A stretch of DNA of 64,000 nt from Jiangella alkaliphila (GCF_900105925.1 NZ_LT629791.1:62001-126000), one strand, 5' to 3'; numbered from the stretch's first letter, positions 26,576 to 35,252 are shown. A program made the numbers and translations. The notes: generated from the sequence alone by a model not told the origin.

Positions 26576-28186
26576 CTATTGGGCGTTCTTGCGCCGGGCG
26601 GATGCCCGGCGCCGCTGCGACGGCTTGAGCACCGGCTCGCCCGCCTCGACCATCGCCACCCGCCGGGTCAGGCCGAACTGCGCGAGCGCCTCGGCCAGCG
26701 CCTCGATCGACGGCTCAGGCGCGAGGACGTCGACCCGCAGGCCGTGCTCCTCAGCGGTCTTCGCGGTCTGCGGCCCGATGCAGGCGACGACGGTCGACGC
26801 GTGCGGCTTGCCGGCGATGCCGACGAGGTTGCGCACCGTCGACGACGACGTGAAGGCGACCGCGTCGAACTTGCCGGTCTTGATCGCGTCGCGGGTCTCG
26901 GCCGGCGGCGGCGCGGCGCGCACCGTGCGGTACGCGGTGACGTCGTCGACCTCCCAGCCCATCTCCGTCAGCCCGGCCGCCAGCGTCTCCGTCGCGATGT
27001 CGGCCCGCGGCAGGAACACCCGGTTGATCGGGTCGAGCACCTCGTCGTACGGCGGCCAGTCGTTCAGCAGCCCTACGGCGGACTGCTCGCCGGACGGGAC
27101 GAGGTCGGGCTCGATGCCCCACGACCGCAGCGCCTCGGCGGTCTTCTCGCCCACCGCCGCGACCTTGAGGCCGGACAGCGCGCGAGCGTCGAGACCGTAC
27201 GCCGTCAGCTTCTCCTTGACCGCCCGTAGCGCGTTGACCGAGGTGAACGCGATCCACTCGTAGCGGCCCTCGACCATGCCGCGGACGGCCTTGTCGATCT
27301 GCTGCGGGTTGCGCGGCGGCTCGACGGAGATCGTGGGGACCTCCTCGGGCACGGCGCCGGACCGGCGCAGCGCGACCGACAACGCGCCGGCCTGCTCCTT
27401 GGTGCGCGGCACCAGGACCCGCCAGCCGAACAGCGCCTTGGTCTCGAACCACGAGAGGGTGTCGCGGTGCTCGATGGCGTCGCCGACGATGACGACGTAC
27501 GGCCCCTCGAGCTTGGCCGCGCGAGCGTCGGCCGCGACGCCGCTGAGCGTCGACACGACGGTCTGCTGCTCGACGGTGCTGCCGGACGTCACGACGGCGA
27601 CCGGCGTGGACGGCACCCGGCCGGCGTCGACGAGCGCGTCGGCGAGGTGGCCGAGCTGCTCGGTGACGCCGGTCAGCAGGACGGTGTCGGCCGTACAGGA
27701 CCGCAGGTCGATCTTGCCGCCGACGTCGAAGATCTCGACGCTGCGGCGACGGCCGGTGACCAGCGGGATACCGGCATGCGTGGCGACGGACGTGGCCGTG
27801 GCGACGCCCGCGACCACCTCGAACGGGATGCCGGCCTTGGCGCAGGCGAGCGCTTCGTCGGCACCGGTGGCGTGGGTGAACGGGTCGCCGCCGAGCAGGC
27901 GCACGACGCGCCGGCCCCCCTTGGCGACCTGGACGACACGACGCCCGCGCGCGGGCGCGGTCAGGGTGACGCCTTCATCGTCGACGCTGACGTCGACGAT
28001 CTCGACTATGCCGGGTGCGTACGCGAGCATCATGCGGTGCGCCGGGTCGTCGATGACGACGACGTCGGCCCCACCGAGCACCTCGACCGCCCGTAGGGTG
28101 AGCAGTCCCGGATCGCCGGGACCGGCGCCGACGAACGCGACGCCACCTTCATCGGCGCGCTTCTGCGCACCTCGCGGAGTGGTCAC
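26576..28186 (-). CDS. hemD: Uroporphyrinogen-III methyltransferase/synthase fusion (HemD)
   Basis: Fusion of 536 residues. The N-terminal SUMT-like domain has VGAGPGDPGLLT (19-30) and LLGGDPF (97-103). The C-terminal domain, from about 255, is uroporphyrinogen-III synthase, which closes hydroxymethylbilane with ring-D inversion. The usual SUMT segment VVPGV reads VVAGV here, so methyltransferase activity is less certain than HemD activity. The protein ends with a basic tail (RRRASARRKNAQ). It starts at GTG, 4 bp after hemC. Confidence 0.92.
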   Translation of the reverse strand: MTTPRGAQKRADEGGVAFVGAGPGDPGLLTLRAVEVLGGADVVVIDDPAHRMMLAYAPGIVEIVDVSVDDEGVTLTAPARGRRVVQVAKGGRRVVRLLGGDPFTHATGADEALACAKAGIPFEVVAGVATATSVATHAGIPLVTGRRRSVEIFDVGGKIDLRSCTADTVLLTGVTEQLGHLADALVDAGRVPSTPVAVVTSGSTVEQQTVVSTLSGVAADARAAKLEGPYVVIVGDAIEHRDTLSWFETKALFGWRVLVPRTKEQAGALSVALRRSGAVPEEVPTISVEPPRNPQQIDKAVRGMVEGRYEWIAFTSVNALRAVKEKLTAYGLDARALSGLKVAAVGEKTAEALRSWGIEPDLVPSGEQSAVGLLNDWPPYDEVLDPINRVFLPRADIATETLAAGLTEMGWEVDDVTAYRTVRAAPPPAETRDAIKTGKFDAVAFTSSSTVRNLVGIAGKPHASTVVACIGPQTAKTAEEHGLRVDVLAPEPSIEALAEALAQFGLTRRVAMVEAGEPVLKPSQRRRASARRKNAQ

Positions 28187-28190
28187 GTGT

Positions 28191-29135
28191 CTATTCCTCC
28201 TTCGACGCCGGCCCAGCGGCGTCGACGACTGCCCCGGCCCCGTCGGCGAGAAGCTCGTGCGCGAGGTCGCGCCCGATCTGCTCCGCCCCCCCGAGGGGTC
28301 CGGTGGCTGACTTGCGGATACTCACCGAGCCGTCGCGTGCTGCCACGACGGCCCGGATGTACAGCTCGAGGCCACTTTCGCCCTCCGCCGCCTCGGCGTA
28401 GGCGCCCACGGGCGCCGTACAACCGGCCTCGAGCACGGCGAGAAGGGTCCGTTCTGCGGTGACCGCCGCCCTGGTGGCGGGGTCGTCGAGCGCGCCCAGC
28501 GTCTGGACGAGCTCGGTGTCGGCAGCGCGGCACTCGATGCCGAGCGCGCCCTGTCCCGGTGCGGGCAGGACCTGCATCGGGTCGAGCACTTCGGTGACGG
28601 AGTCCAGCCGGCCCAGCCGCGCGAGCCCGGCCCGGGCCAGCACGACGCCGTCGAGCGTGCCGTCGGCGACCTTGCCCAGCCGGGTGTCGACGTTGCCGCG
28701 CAGGCCGACGATCTCGATGCCCAGCCCGAGCGCCCGGATCTGGGCCTCGCGCCGCGGCGACCCGGTGCCGACGCGCGCGCCGACCGGGAGATCGGACAGC
28801 TTGTAGCCGTCGCGGGCGCACAGCACGTCGCGCGGGTCCTCGCGCTCGGGGACCGCGGCCAGCACCAGGCCGTCGGCGGGTGCGGTCGGGAGGTCCTTGA
28901 GCGAGTGGACGGCGAGGTCGACCCGGCCGTCGAGCAGAGCCTCACGCAGCGCCGTGACGAACACGCCGGTGCCGCCGATGGTGTCCAGCGGCGCCATGGA
29001 CACGTCGCCCTTGGTGGTGATCTCGACCAGCTCGACCTCGTGCCCGAGCGCGCTCAGGCGGTCGCGGACGTAGCCGGCCTGGACCAGCGCGAGGGCGCTG
29101 CGCCGGGTGCCCAGCCGCAGCGGGGTGGTCGTCAT
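28191..29135 (-). CDS. hemC: HemC, hydroxymethylbilane synthase
   Basis: Joins four porphobilinogens head to tail. The 314 residues show RLGTRRSALALVQA, the VHSLKDLPT Lys/Asp region (77-85), TGSPRREAQI and the dipyrromethane-cofactor Cys239 in LEAGCTAPVG. ATG 29135 overlaps the hemA stop by 4 bp. Confidence 0.95.
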   Translation of the reverse strand: MTTTPLRLGTRRSALALVQAGYVRDRLSALGHEVELVEITTKGDVSMAPLDTIGGTGVFVTALREALLDGRVDLAVHSLKDLPTAPADGLVLAAVPEREDPRDVLCARDGYKLSDLPVGARVGTGSPRREAQIRALGLGIEIVGLRGNVDTRLGKVADGTLDGVVLARAGLARLGRLDSVTEVLDPMQVLPAPGQGALGIECRAADTELVQTLGALDDPATRAAVTAERTLLAVLEAGCTAPVGAYAEAAEGESGLELYIRAVVAARDGSVSIRKSATGPLGGAEQIGRDLAHELLADGAGAVVDAAGPASKEE

Positions 29136-30496
29136 GTCGGCACCGTCCCGTCGGGCTTGGCGACGGCGTCGATGGAGCGGCGGTCGAGGGCGAACAGCTC
29201 GCGCAGCGCGGCCTCGTAGGAGGCGCCGTCGGGCTGCGCGGCCAGCTCCTTGACCCGCACCGTCGGCTGGTGCAGCAGCTTGTCGACCACGCGGCGCACC
29301 GTGCGGGCGACCTCGGCGCGGGTTCGCTCGTCGAGGTCGGGCAGCCGGCTCGTCATGCGGCTGAGCTCGGCGTCGACGACGTCGTCGGCCATGCTGCGCA
29401 GCGCGACGACGGTCGGCGCCACCTGGGCGGCGCGGCGCGCGGTGGCGAACGCGGCCACCTCGTCGGTGACGATCGAGCGGACGGCGGAGACGTCGCCGGC
29501 CATGGTGCGGGCGTCGGCGACGTCTTCGTCGGCGGCCTCGCTCAGGCGGGCGAGGTCGGCCAGCACGACGCCGGGGAGGTCGGCCACGCCGGCGTCGACG
29601 TCACGCGGCAACGCGAGGTCGACGATGCCCAGCGGCCGCCCGCCGCGCTCGGCGACCGCCGCCTCGACCGTCTCGTACGGGAGCACCACGCCGGCCGCGC
29701 CGGTGCAGGAGATGACGAGGTCGACCTCGCGCAGCACCCGCGGCAGCGCCGTCATCGGGACCGCCCGGCCGCCGACCGCGTCGGCCACCCGGGCGCCGTT
29801 CTCGCGCGTGCGGTTGGCGACGACGACGTCGACGCCCTCGCGCTGCAGCGTGGCCGCGGCCAGCGACGCCATCGAGCCAGCGCCGACGACCAGCGCCGAC
29901 GTGCCGGGCAGCAGCTCGCGCCAGGACGCGCCGGCGACCCGGCCGGACGACCAGCCCTCGGCCGCGACCGCGGGCAGCACCCGAGCCAGCCCGAGCGTCA
30001 CCAGCGAGCGGCCGGCGGCGTCGATGCCGGTCTCGGCGTGCGCGCGCTTGCCGACCCGCAGCGCCGTCTGGAACAGCTCCGTCAGCACCCGGCCGGTGGC
30101 GCCGGAGGTCTGCGCGAGCCGGTACGCGTCACGCACCTGGCCGAGGATCTGCGTCTCGCCGACCACCATGGAGTCGAGGCCGCTGACCACGTGGAACAGG
30201 TGCGACACCGCGCGGTCGCCGTAGTGCACGTAGAGGTACGGCGTGAGCAACTCGATCGGCGCGCCGGTGTGCTGCGACAGCAGGGCGCTGGCCTCGTCGA
30301 TGCCGCCGTGGAACGTGGCGGTGTCGAGGTACAGCTCCAGCCGGTTGCAGGTGGCGACGACCACCGCCTCGGCGATCTGGTGCGACGACGGGACCTCGTC
30401 GAGCAGCTTCGCGACCGCCGCGCGGTCCAGCGCGACGCTCTCGAGCACCTCGACCGGCGCACTTCGATGTGACACGCCGATGGCCAGCACGCTCAT
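29132..30496 (-). CDS. hemA: HemA, glutamyl-tRNA reductase
   Basis: NADPH enzyme that reduces glutamyl-tRNA to glutamate-1-semialdehyde, the entry to the C5 pathway. The 454 residues show the nucleophile Cys50 in ATCNRLELY, GETQILGQVRDAY, the Rossmann motif VVGAGSMASLAA and the C-terminal dimerisation helix. ATG 30496 overlaps the rex stop by 4 bp; longer upstream readings run through rex and are not used. Confidence 0.95.
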   Translation of the reverse strand: MSVLAIGVSHRSAPVEVLESVALDRAAVAKLLDEVPSSHQIAEAVVVATCNRLELYLDTATFHGGIDEASALLSQHTGAPIELLTPYLYVHYGDRAVSHLFHVVSGLDSMVVGETQILGQVRDAYRLAQTSGATGRVLTELFQTALRVGKRAHAETGIDAAGRSLVTLGLARVLPAVAAEGWSSGRVAGASWRELLPGTSALVVGAGSMASLAAATLQREGVDVVVANRTRENGARVADAVGGRAVPMTALPRVLREVDLVISCTGAAGVVLPYETVEAAVAERGGRPLGIVDLALPRDVDAGVADLPGVVLADLARLSEAADEDVADARTMAGDVSAVRSIVTDEVAAFATARRAAQVAPTVVALRSMADDVVDAELSRMTSRLPDLDERTRAEVARTVRRVVDKLLHQPTVRVKELAAQPDGASYEAALRELFALDRRSIDAVAKPDGTVPT

Positions 30497-31227
30497 CCGT
30501 TCACCGCCTCGGCCAGCTCGGCCGCCTGCTCGGCGGTCAGGGCCAGCGCGGCGCCGTTCTTGCGCTGTTCGTGGTAGGCGAGGATCTGCAGCTCGGTGGA
30601 GAGGTCGACCTTGCGGAGGTCGACGCCCTCGGGCACCTGCACGATGGCCGGTGCAAAGTTGAGGATGCTGGTGACCCCGGCCGCGACCAGGCGGTCGCAG
30701 ACCAGTTGAGCGGCCCGGGCCGGCGTGGCGACGACGCCGATGGCGATGCCGAGGTCTTGAACGATCTGCTCGAGCTCGTCGGCGTGCCGGACGTTGAGCC
30801 CGGCGACCTCTTCGCCCAGCCGGCTGGGGTCGGCGTCGACGAGCGCGGCGATGCGGAAGCCCCGCGACGCGAACCCGCCGTAGTTGGCCAGCGCGTGGCC
30901 CAGGTTGCCGATGCCGACGATGACGACCGCCCAGTCGGTGGTGAGGCCGATCTCGCGGGTGATCTGGTGGCGCAGGAAGTCGACCTCGTAGCCGACCCCG
31001 CGGGTGCCGTAGGAGCCCAGGTAGGAGAGGTCTTTGCGCAGCTTGGCGGAGTTCACTCCGGCCGACGCGGCCAGCTCTTCGGACGAGACCGTGGCGACGC
31101 CCCGCTCGGCCAGATTGGTGAGCGCCCGCAGGTAGAGCGGCAACCGCGCGACCGTCGCCTCCGGCACGCCGCGCTGCGTTGCTGCGGCTGGTGTCGGCGT
31201 GGACGACGGACGGCTGTTTCGGGTCAC
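30493..31227 (-). CDS. rex: Rex, NADH/NAD+-sensing repressor
   Basis: Repressor of 244 residues that leaves DNA when NADH rises. The winged helix ends in SAKLRKDLSYLGSYGTRGVG (80-99), the Rex signature, and the Rossmann motif is VVIVGIGNLGHALA. It starts at GTG 31227 with GGGGAG four bases upstream. The order rex-hemA-hemC-hemD is that known from Streptomyces, where Rex represses its own operon. A Rex site overlaps the promoter here too. Confidence 0.95.
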   Translation of the reverse strand: MTRNSRPSSTPTPAAATQRGVPEATVARLPLYLRALTNLAERGVATVSSEELAASAGVNSAKLRKDLSYLGSYGTRGVGYEVDFLRHQITREIGLTTDWAVVIVGIGNLGHALANYGGFASRGFRIAALVDADPSRLGEEVAGLNVRHADELEQIVQDLGIAIGVVATPARAAQLVCDRLVAAGVTSILNFAPAIVQVPEGVDLRKVDLSTELQILAYHEQRKNGAALALTAEQAAELAEAVNG

Positions 31228-31311
31228 GACACTCCCCGGTCGGCCGGCGCGGAAGGCGACATCCGGGGGCCGGGTGACGGACCCGAACCGGCAAGACTTA
31301 CGATGCGCCCC

Positions 31312-31340
31312 AGCCTAGACGCTTGTGAACGTGTGCACAA
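31312..31340 (-). promoter_or_regulatory. Rex operator overlapping the rex-hemACD promoter
   Basis: TTGTGAACGTGTGCACAA (31323-31340) matches the Rex operator pattern TTGTGAA-N4-TTCACAA at all but one position. On the minus strand it overlaps a -35 TTGTGC (31335-31340), a 17-bp spacer and a -10 AGCCTA complement, TAGGCT (31312-31317). This leaves a leader of about 80 bases before rex. Confidence 0.85.
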
Positions 31341-31364
31341 AGTTGCTGTTCTGGGCTGGATGTT

Positions 31365-31616
31365 CTATAAGGCGCCGGTGAGAGCGCGGCGCAGCCGGTC
31401 GGCGTCGACCCGCCAGAAGTCGTGCTGAGCGCCGTCGACGAACGTGACGGGGATCTGCTCGCCGTAGCGCCGCTCCAGCTCCGGGTCGTCGACGATGCTC
31501 TGTTCGGCCCAGCCGACGCCCAGCTCGGCGCAGACGGTTTCGACGACGACGCGGGCGTCCTCACACAGGTGGCAGCCCGGCCGGCCGAGCAGCAGCACCC
31601 GCGGCGATTCGCTCAT
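31365..31616 (-). CDS. Glutaredoxin-like thiol protein
   Basis: Small thioredoxin-fold protein of 83 residues with the redox motif GRPGCHLCEDA (Cys15, Cys18), the cis-Pro segment IPVTFVDG and the DUF836/glutaredoxin layout. ATG 31616 is used; an upstream start would cross the palindrome at 31639-31688. It lies directly upstream of rex on the same strand, before the rex promoter. Confidence 0.85.
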   Translation of the reverse strand: MSESPRVLLLGRPGCHLCEDARVVVETVCAELGVGWAEQSIVDDPELERRYGEQIPVTFVDGAQHDFWRVDADRLRRALTGAL

Positions 31617-31638
31617 GGAGAGTCCCCTTCCGCGTGCT

Positions 31639-31688
31639 TTTGCAATGAGCACCAATACGCACCGGTGCGTATACGTGCTCATTGCAAA
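31639..31688. repeat. 50-bp near-perfect palindrome between divergent genes
   Basis: Two 25-base arms pair at 23 positions; the central ATACGCACCGGTGCGTAT (31655-31672) is a perfect 18-bp palindrome, and the outer TTTGCAATGAGCAC has its exact complement. It lies 22 bp before the glutaredoxin-like gene and 74 bp before the HAD hydrolase gene, so it may be a shared operator or a cruciform site. Confidence 0.8.
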
Positions 31689-31762
31689 GGCCACCGTACG
31701 TCCTGCCGCAGGATGCCTTGCCGGGCGTCGGGGTGGACGATGCGCCGTTACTCTTGGCGACC

Positions 31763-32632
31763 ATGCCGGGTTTGCGCTTGCGCAGGGAACGGACCGGGGC
31801 CGCGTCGGAACGGGCGAGGGCCGACGTCGCGGCCAGCACCGCCGAGGCGATCGCCGGCATCGAGCTGCCGTCCGACGCCCGGGCGGCCGCCTTCTTCGAC
31901 CTGGACAACACCGTCCTGCGCGGCGCCTCGCTGTTCTATCTGGCCCGCGGGATGTACCAGCGCGGGCTGCTGCGCACCAGCGACATCCTCCGGTTCGGCC
32001 GCCAGCAGCTGCAGTTCGCCCTCGGCGCCGAGGACCCGGACCACATCGTCGAGGCGCGGGCGGCGGCGCTGTCGTTCATCGCCGGCCGGTCGGTCGAGGA
32101 GCTGTCGCGCGTCGGCGAGGAGATCTTCGAGCAGCTGATGGCCGACAAGCTCTGGCCCGGCACGCAGGCGATCGCGCAGCTGCACATCGACCAGGGCCAG
32201 CGGGTGTGGCTCGTGACGGCGGCGCCGGTCGAGGTGGCGACGATCATCGCCCGGCGGCTCGGCCTGACCGGCGCGCTGGGCACCGTCGCCGAGCACGTCG
32301 ACGGCTACTACACCGGCCGGCTGGTGGGCGACCTGTTGCACGGCGCGGACAAGGCGGCGGCGGTGACGTCGCTGGCCGTGCGCGAGGGCCTGGACCTGCG
32401 CCGCTGCTCGGCCTACAGCGACTCCGCCAACGACATCCCGATGCTCTCGCTGGTCGGCTTCCCGTGCGCGGTCAACCCGGACCGCAAGCTGCGCCGTCAC
32501 GCCCGCAAACGCGGCTGGCGGATCCGCGACTACCGGGCCCGGCGGCGCAACACCACGCTGGGCATCGCGGCCGGCACGGGTGCCGTCGCCGGCGCCGCGG
32601 TCGGGATCGTCGCCGCCCGCAAACGCCGCTAA
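31763..32632 (+). CDS. HAD-IB family phosphatase, SerB-like
   Basis: Hydrolase of 289 residues. HAD motif I is FFDLDNTVLRG (44-54), motif II VTAAP, and motif IV YSDSANDIPMLS. A basic stretch is followed by a Gly/Ala-rich helix at the C-terminus (AAGTGAVAGAAVGIVAA) that could anchor it to the membrane. Genes of this type commonly sit beside an acyltransferase and an epimerase in actinobacteria, as here, suggesting a phospholipid role; the substrate is inferred only. Confidence 0.85.
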   Translation: MPGLRLRRERTGAASERARADVAASTAEAIAGIELPSDARAAAFFDLDNTVLRGASLFYLARGMYQRGLLRTSDILRFGRQQLQFALGAEDPDHIVEARAAALSFIAGRSVEELSRVGEEIFEQLMADKLWPGTQAIAQLHIDQGQRVWLVTAAPVEVATIIARRLGLTGALGTVAEHVDGYYTGRLVGDLLHGADKAAAVTSLAVREGLDLRRCSAYSDSANDIPMLSLVGFPCAVNPDRKLRRHARKRGWRIRDYRARRRNTTLGIAAGTGAVAGAAVGIVAARKRR

Positions 32633-32714
32633 CCCGCCTCGCTCCCGCCAGGTGCCGCCACCAACCGCGGACCGTGCCGAGCCTGCAGCGCGCGGACCGC
32701 TCGACGACAGCCGA

Positions 32715-32815
32715 GGGCGGCGGGGCGGAGGATGCGGAGCCGGCGTCAAGAGCGCACGCGGCATGCTTCACCGCCGCGAAGCGGAGCCGGCGCAGCATCC
32801 TCCGCCCCGCCGCCC
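32715..32815 (+). repeat. Structured intergenic element, copy 1
   Basis: A perfect 21-bp stem (32715-32735 with 32795-32815) encloses a 59-base core (32736-32794). The core is identical to that at 53408-53466, while the stem sequence differs there yet still pairs. Inside the core CGCGGC and GCCGCG form a second hairpin, and GCGGAGCCGGCG occurs at both ends. It lies in the 194-bp gap between the HAD and acyltransferase genes, which converge on it. It may act as a terminator or processed RNA. Confidence 0.8.
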
Positions 32816-32826
32816 GGCCGCAACCA

Positions 32827-33741
32827 CTAGCCGAAGGCGGGGCCGCGCAGCTCCAACAGCTCGGTGAGCGTCGCCTGGATGGTGTCGCGCACCTGGTCGG
32901 TCAGCTCGAACACCACCATGGGGTCGTCGGCCGCGCCGGGCGGGTAGTCGTCAGTGCGGATGGGCTCGCCGAACTCGATGATCCACTTCGACGGCAGCGG
33001 CACCAGCCCGAGCAGCCCGAGCCACGGGAACGTCGGCGTCAGCGGGAAGTACGGCAGCCCGAGCAGCCGGGCCAGCGACTCGGCGTTGCCGATCATCGGG
33101 TAGATCTCTTCGGCGCCGACGATCGAGCACGGGATGATCGGCGCCTTCGTGCGCAACGCCGCCGACACGAACCCGCCGCGGCCGAACCGCTGCAGCTTGT
33201 AGCGCTGCGAGAACGGCTTGCCGACGCCCTTGAAGCCCTCGGGCCAGACGCCGACCAGCTCGCCGCCGCCGAGCAGCGCCTCGACGTCCTCGTTGCAGGC
33301 CAGCGTGGTGCCGCTCTTGCGGGCGAGGTCGGCGACCACCGGCAGCTGGAAGACCAGCGTGGCGCCGAGGGCGCGCAGGTGCCGGGCCTTCGGATGGGTG
33401 TCGTGGACGGCCAGCTGGGTCATCAGGGAGTCGACCGGCAGCGTGCCGGAGTGGTTCGCCGCCACCAGCGCCGCACCGGTGTCGGGGATGTTCTCGATGC
33501 CGCGCACCTCGACCCGGAACCAGTGCTTGTACAGCGGGCGCAGCGCCGGGAGCAGAACGGACTCGGTCAGCTCGGGGTCGAACCCGAACGGGTCGACCTC
33601 GAACTCGCCCGTCAGCCGGCGCCCGGCGAACGCGACCAGCTGGTCCAGCCGATCGCCGTCGACGCCCAGGCGGTCGCGCAGCGCCCGGCCGGCCGCCGAC
33701 GCGACGCGGTCCAGCAGGCCGGGCAGCGGGCTATCGGCCAC
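32827..33741 (-). CDS. Lysophospholipid acyltransferase (PlsC-like)
   Basis: Membrane-associated acyltransferase of 304 residues. Motif I is ANHSGTLPVDS (the HX4D signature), the substrate motif is WPEGFKGVGKPF, and APIIPCSIVG is motif IV. It probably acylates a glycerol-phosphate-type lipid. GTG 33741 lies inside the 3' end of the epimerase gene (11-bp overlap), so the two are coupled. Confidence 0.88.
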   Translation of the reverse strand: MADSPLPGLLDRVASAAGRALRDRLGVDGDRLDQLVAFAGRRLTGEFEVDPFGFDPELTESVLLPALRPLYKHWFRVEVRGIENIPDTGAALVAANHSGTLPVDSLMTQLAVHDTHPKARHLRALGATLVFQLPVVADLARKSGTTLACNEDVEALLGGGELVGVWPEGFKGVGKPFSQRYKLQRFGRGGFVSAALRTKAPIIPCSIVGAEEIYPMIGNAESLARLLGLPYFPLTPTFPWLGLLGLVPLPSKWIIEFGEPIRTDDYPPGAADDPMVVFELTDQVRDTIQATLTELLELRGPAFG

Positions 33742-34765
33742 GGGGGTCCTCCCCGGTCAGGACCTCGCGGACGGTGTGCTCGACGGCGCGGATGCGGTCG
33801 CGGTCGAGCAGCCCGCCGCGGGTGCGCGCGTCGGCGAACGCGTCGAACGTCGCGACCGTGTTGTAGACGGGGTCGAACTTCAGCTGGGTGCGCATGCGGG
33901 TGGTGTCGACGCCGCGGCCGTAGGTGAGGAACCGCACCAGCGCGGAGTCCATGTCGACGATGCCGCTGCGCTTCAGGATGCCGCCGACGAACGGCGAGCC
34001 CAGCGTCGGCAGCGGCAGCCCAGGCCGGCCGGCTCGCCGCAGCGCCTGGCTGAGCACCATGAACCCGTCGCCGGCCACGTTGAAGATGCCCGGCCGGTGC
34101 TCGACCGTCGCCAGCCGCAGCGCCTCGACGCAGTCCTGCTCGTGCACCAGCTGGAAGCGCGGGTCGCGGCCCAGCACGACCGGCACCAGCGGCAGCACGA
34201 AGTACTCGGACAGGCCGGTGCGGATCTCCGGGCCCAGCACATTCGCGAACCGCAGGATCGTCACGCCGACGTCGGGGCGGCGCCGTGAGAAGCCGCGCAC
34301 GTACGCCTCGACCTCGCCGGCGTCCTTCTCGTAGCCACGCCGCGAGTGCGCCCCCGCCACCATGTCCTCGGCGAACAGCGCCGGCGCCTGCGGCCCCGAC
34401 CCGTACACCGTCGTGGACGACTTCACCACGACCTTGCGCACCGACGTCGAGCGCTGGCACGCCGCCAGCAGCTGCATGGTGCCGATGACGTTGATCTCCT
34501 TCTGCGGCGTGCGGCCGCCGGCGTCGGCGCGCGTGGCCAGGATGTTCATGTGCACGACGGTGTCGGGCGCGACGCGGTCGATCGCGCGCCCGATGTCGGA
34601 CGTGCGGATGTCGGCGCGCACGAACTCCGCGCCCCCGATGCTCTGCGTGGGTTCGAGGAGATCGACGCCGACGACGCGGCTCACCCCGGCCTCGGCCGAG
34701 AGGCGCTCAGCCAGCCGGGCGCCCAGATACCGGGCGACCCCCACCACCATGACAACCCTGGACAC
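33731..34765 (-). CDS. NAD-dependent epimerase/dehydratase (extended SDR)
   Basis: Protein of 344 residues with an altered nucleotide loop VVGVARYLGARLA, DIRTSDIGRA for the adenine side, SSTTVYGSGPQAP and RRGYEKDAGE in place of the usual YxxxK spacing. GTG 34765 is preferred to an upstream ATG because the product then begins at the Rossmann strand. It is coupled to the acyltransferase gene. Substrate unknown. Confidence 0.83.
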   Translation of the reverse strand: MSRVVMVVGVARYLGARLAERLSAEAGVSRVVGVDLLEPTQSIGGAEFVRADIRTSDIGRAIDRVAPDTVVHMNILATRADAGGRTPQKEINVIGTMQLLAACQRSTSVRKVVVKSSTTVYGSGPQAPALFAEDMVAGAHSRRGYEKDAGEVEAYVRGFSRRRPDVGVTILRFANVLGPEIRTGLSEYFVLPLVPVVLGRDPRFQLVHEQDCVEALRLATVEHRPGIFNVAGDGFMVLSQALRRAGRPGLPLPTLGSPFVGGILKRSGIVDMDSALVRFLTYGRGVDTTRMRTQLKFDPVYNTVATFDAFADARTRGGLLDRDRIRAVEHTVREVLTGEDPRGR

Positions 34766-34831
34766 TCGTGTCCCGCTCTCCCCTAAGCACGGCCGCGCAA
34801 GACACCACTCTCGCACGGCCGCCGGAGTGAC

Positions 34832-34933
34832 TTACTTGCCCATGCGGCGACGCTGCACGCGCGTACGGCGCAGGAGCTTGCGGTGCTTCTTCTTCGCCAT
34901 CCGCTTGCGGCGCTTCTTGATCACAGAGCCCAC
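34832..34933 (-). CDS. Mini ribosomal protein bS22 (AURKAIP1/COX24 domain)
   Basis: Very short, extremely basic protein of 33 residues: [18 protein letters not shown], then [14 protein letters not shown]. This matches bS22, described on mycobacterial 30S subunits, and the COX24 domain. It starts at GTG 34933 with GAGGG upstream. The HTH gene next to it is its usual neighbour in actinobacteria. Confidence 0.9.
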   Translation of the reverse strand: MGSVIKKRRKRMAKKKHRKLLRRTRVQRRRMGK

Positions 34934-35033
34934 GGGGCACCCTCACTCGCACGTCGATTGACCGCGCGACAGCCGCGCGACCGGCCAAGCCTACCCGGCT
35001 GACCGGGGGCGTCGTCCAATCGGCCTGTACCCC

Positions 35034-35252
35034 TTAACCGGCTTCCATCCCGCGGACGTACGACTCGCGCAAGTACTCGTGCACCGCGCTCTCCGGGATG
35101 CGGAACGACCGGCCCACCTGGACCGCCGGCAACGTGCCCGCGTGGACGAGGCGATACACCGTCATCTTCGACACCCTCATCGCCGTCGCCACCTCGGCGA
35201 CAGTGAGGAACCGCACCTCTCCGAGTGGTGCCTCGGGCCCGTTGGTCGTCAT
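35034..35252 (-). CDS. Small excisionase-like helix-turn-helix protein
   Basis: DNA-binding protein of 72 residues with a MerR/Xis-type domain: FLTVAEVATAMRVSKMTVYR, then GTLPAVQVGRSFRIPESAV. It is the conserved actinobacterial neighbour of bS22, not a phage excisionase by context. No Shine-Dalgarno precedes ATG 35252, and TACCAT lies a few bases upstream, which suits a leaderless start. Targets unknown. Confidence 0.88.
   Translation of the reverse strand: MTTNGPEAPLGEVRFLTVAEVATAMRVSKMTVYRLVHAGTLPAVQVGRSFRIPESAVHEYLRESYVRGMEAG

Noticed and set aside
35034-35252. Excisionase of an integrated element
   Set aside because: The protein resembles Xis-type HTH domains, but its constant place beside bS22 and the lack of an integrase or attachment repeats argue for a chromosomal regulator.
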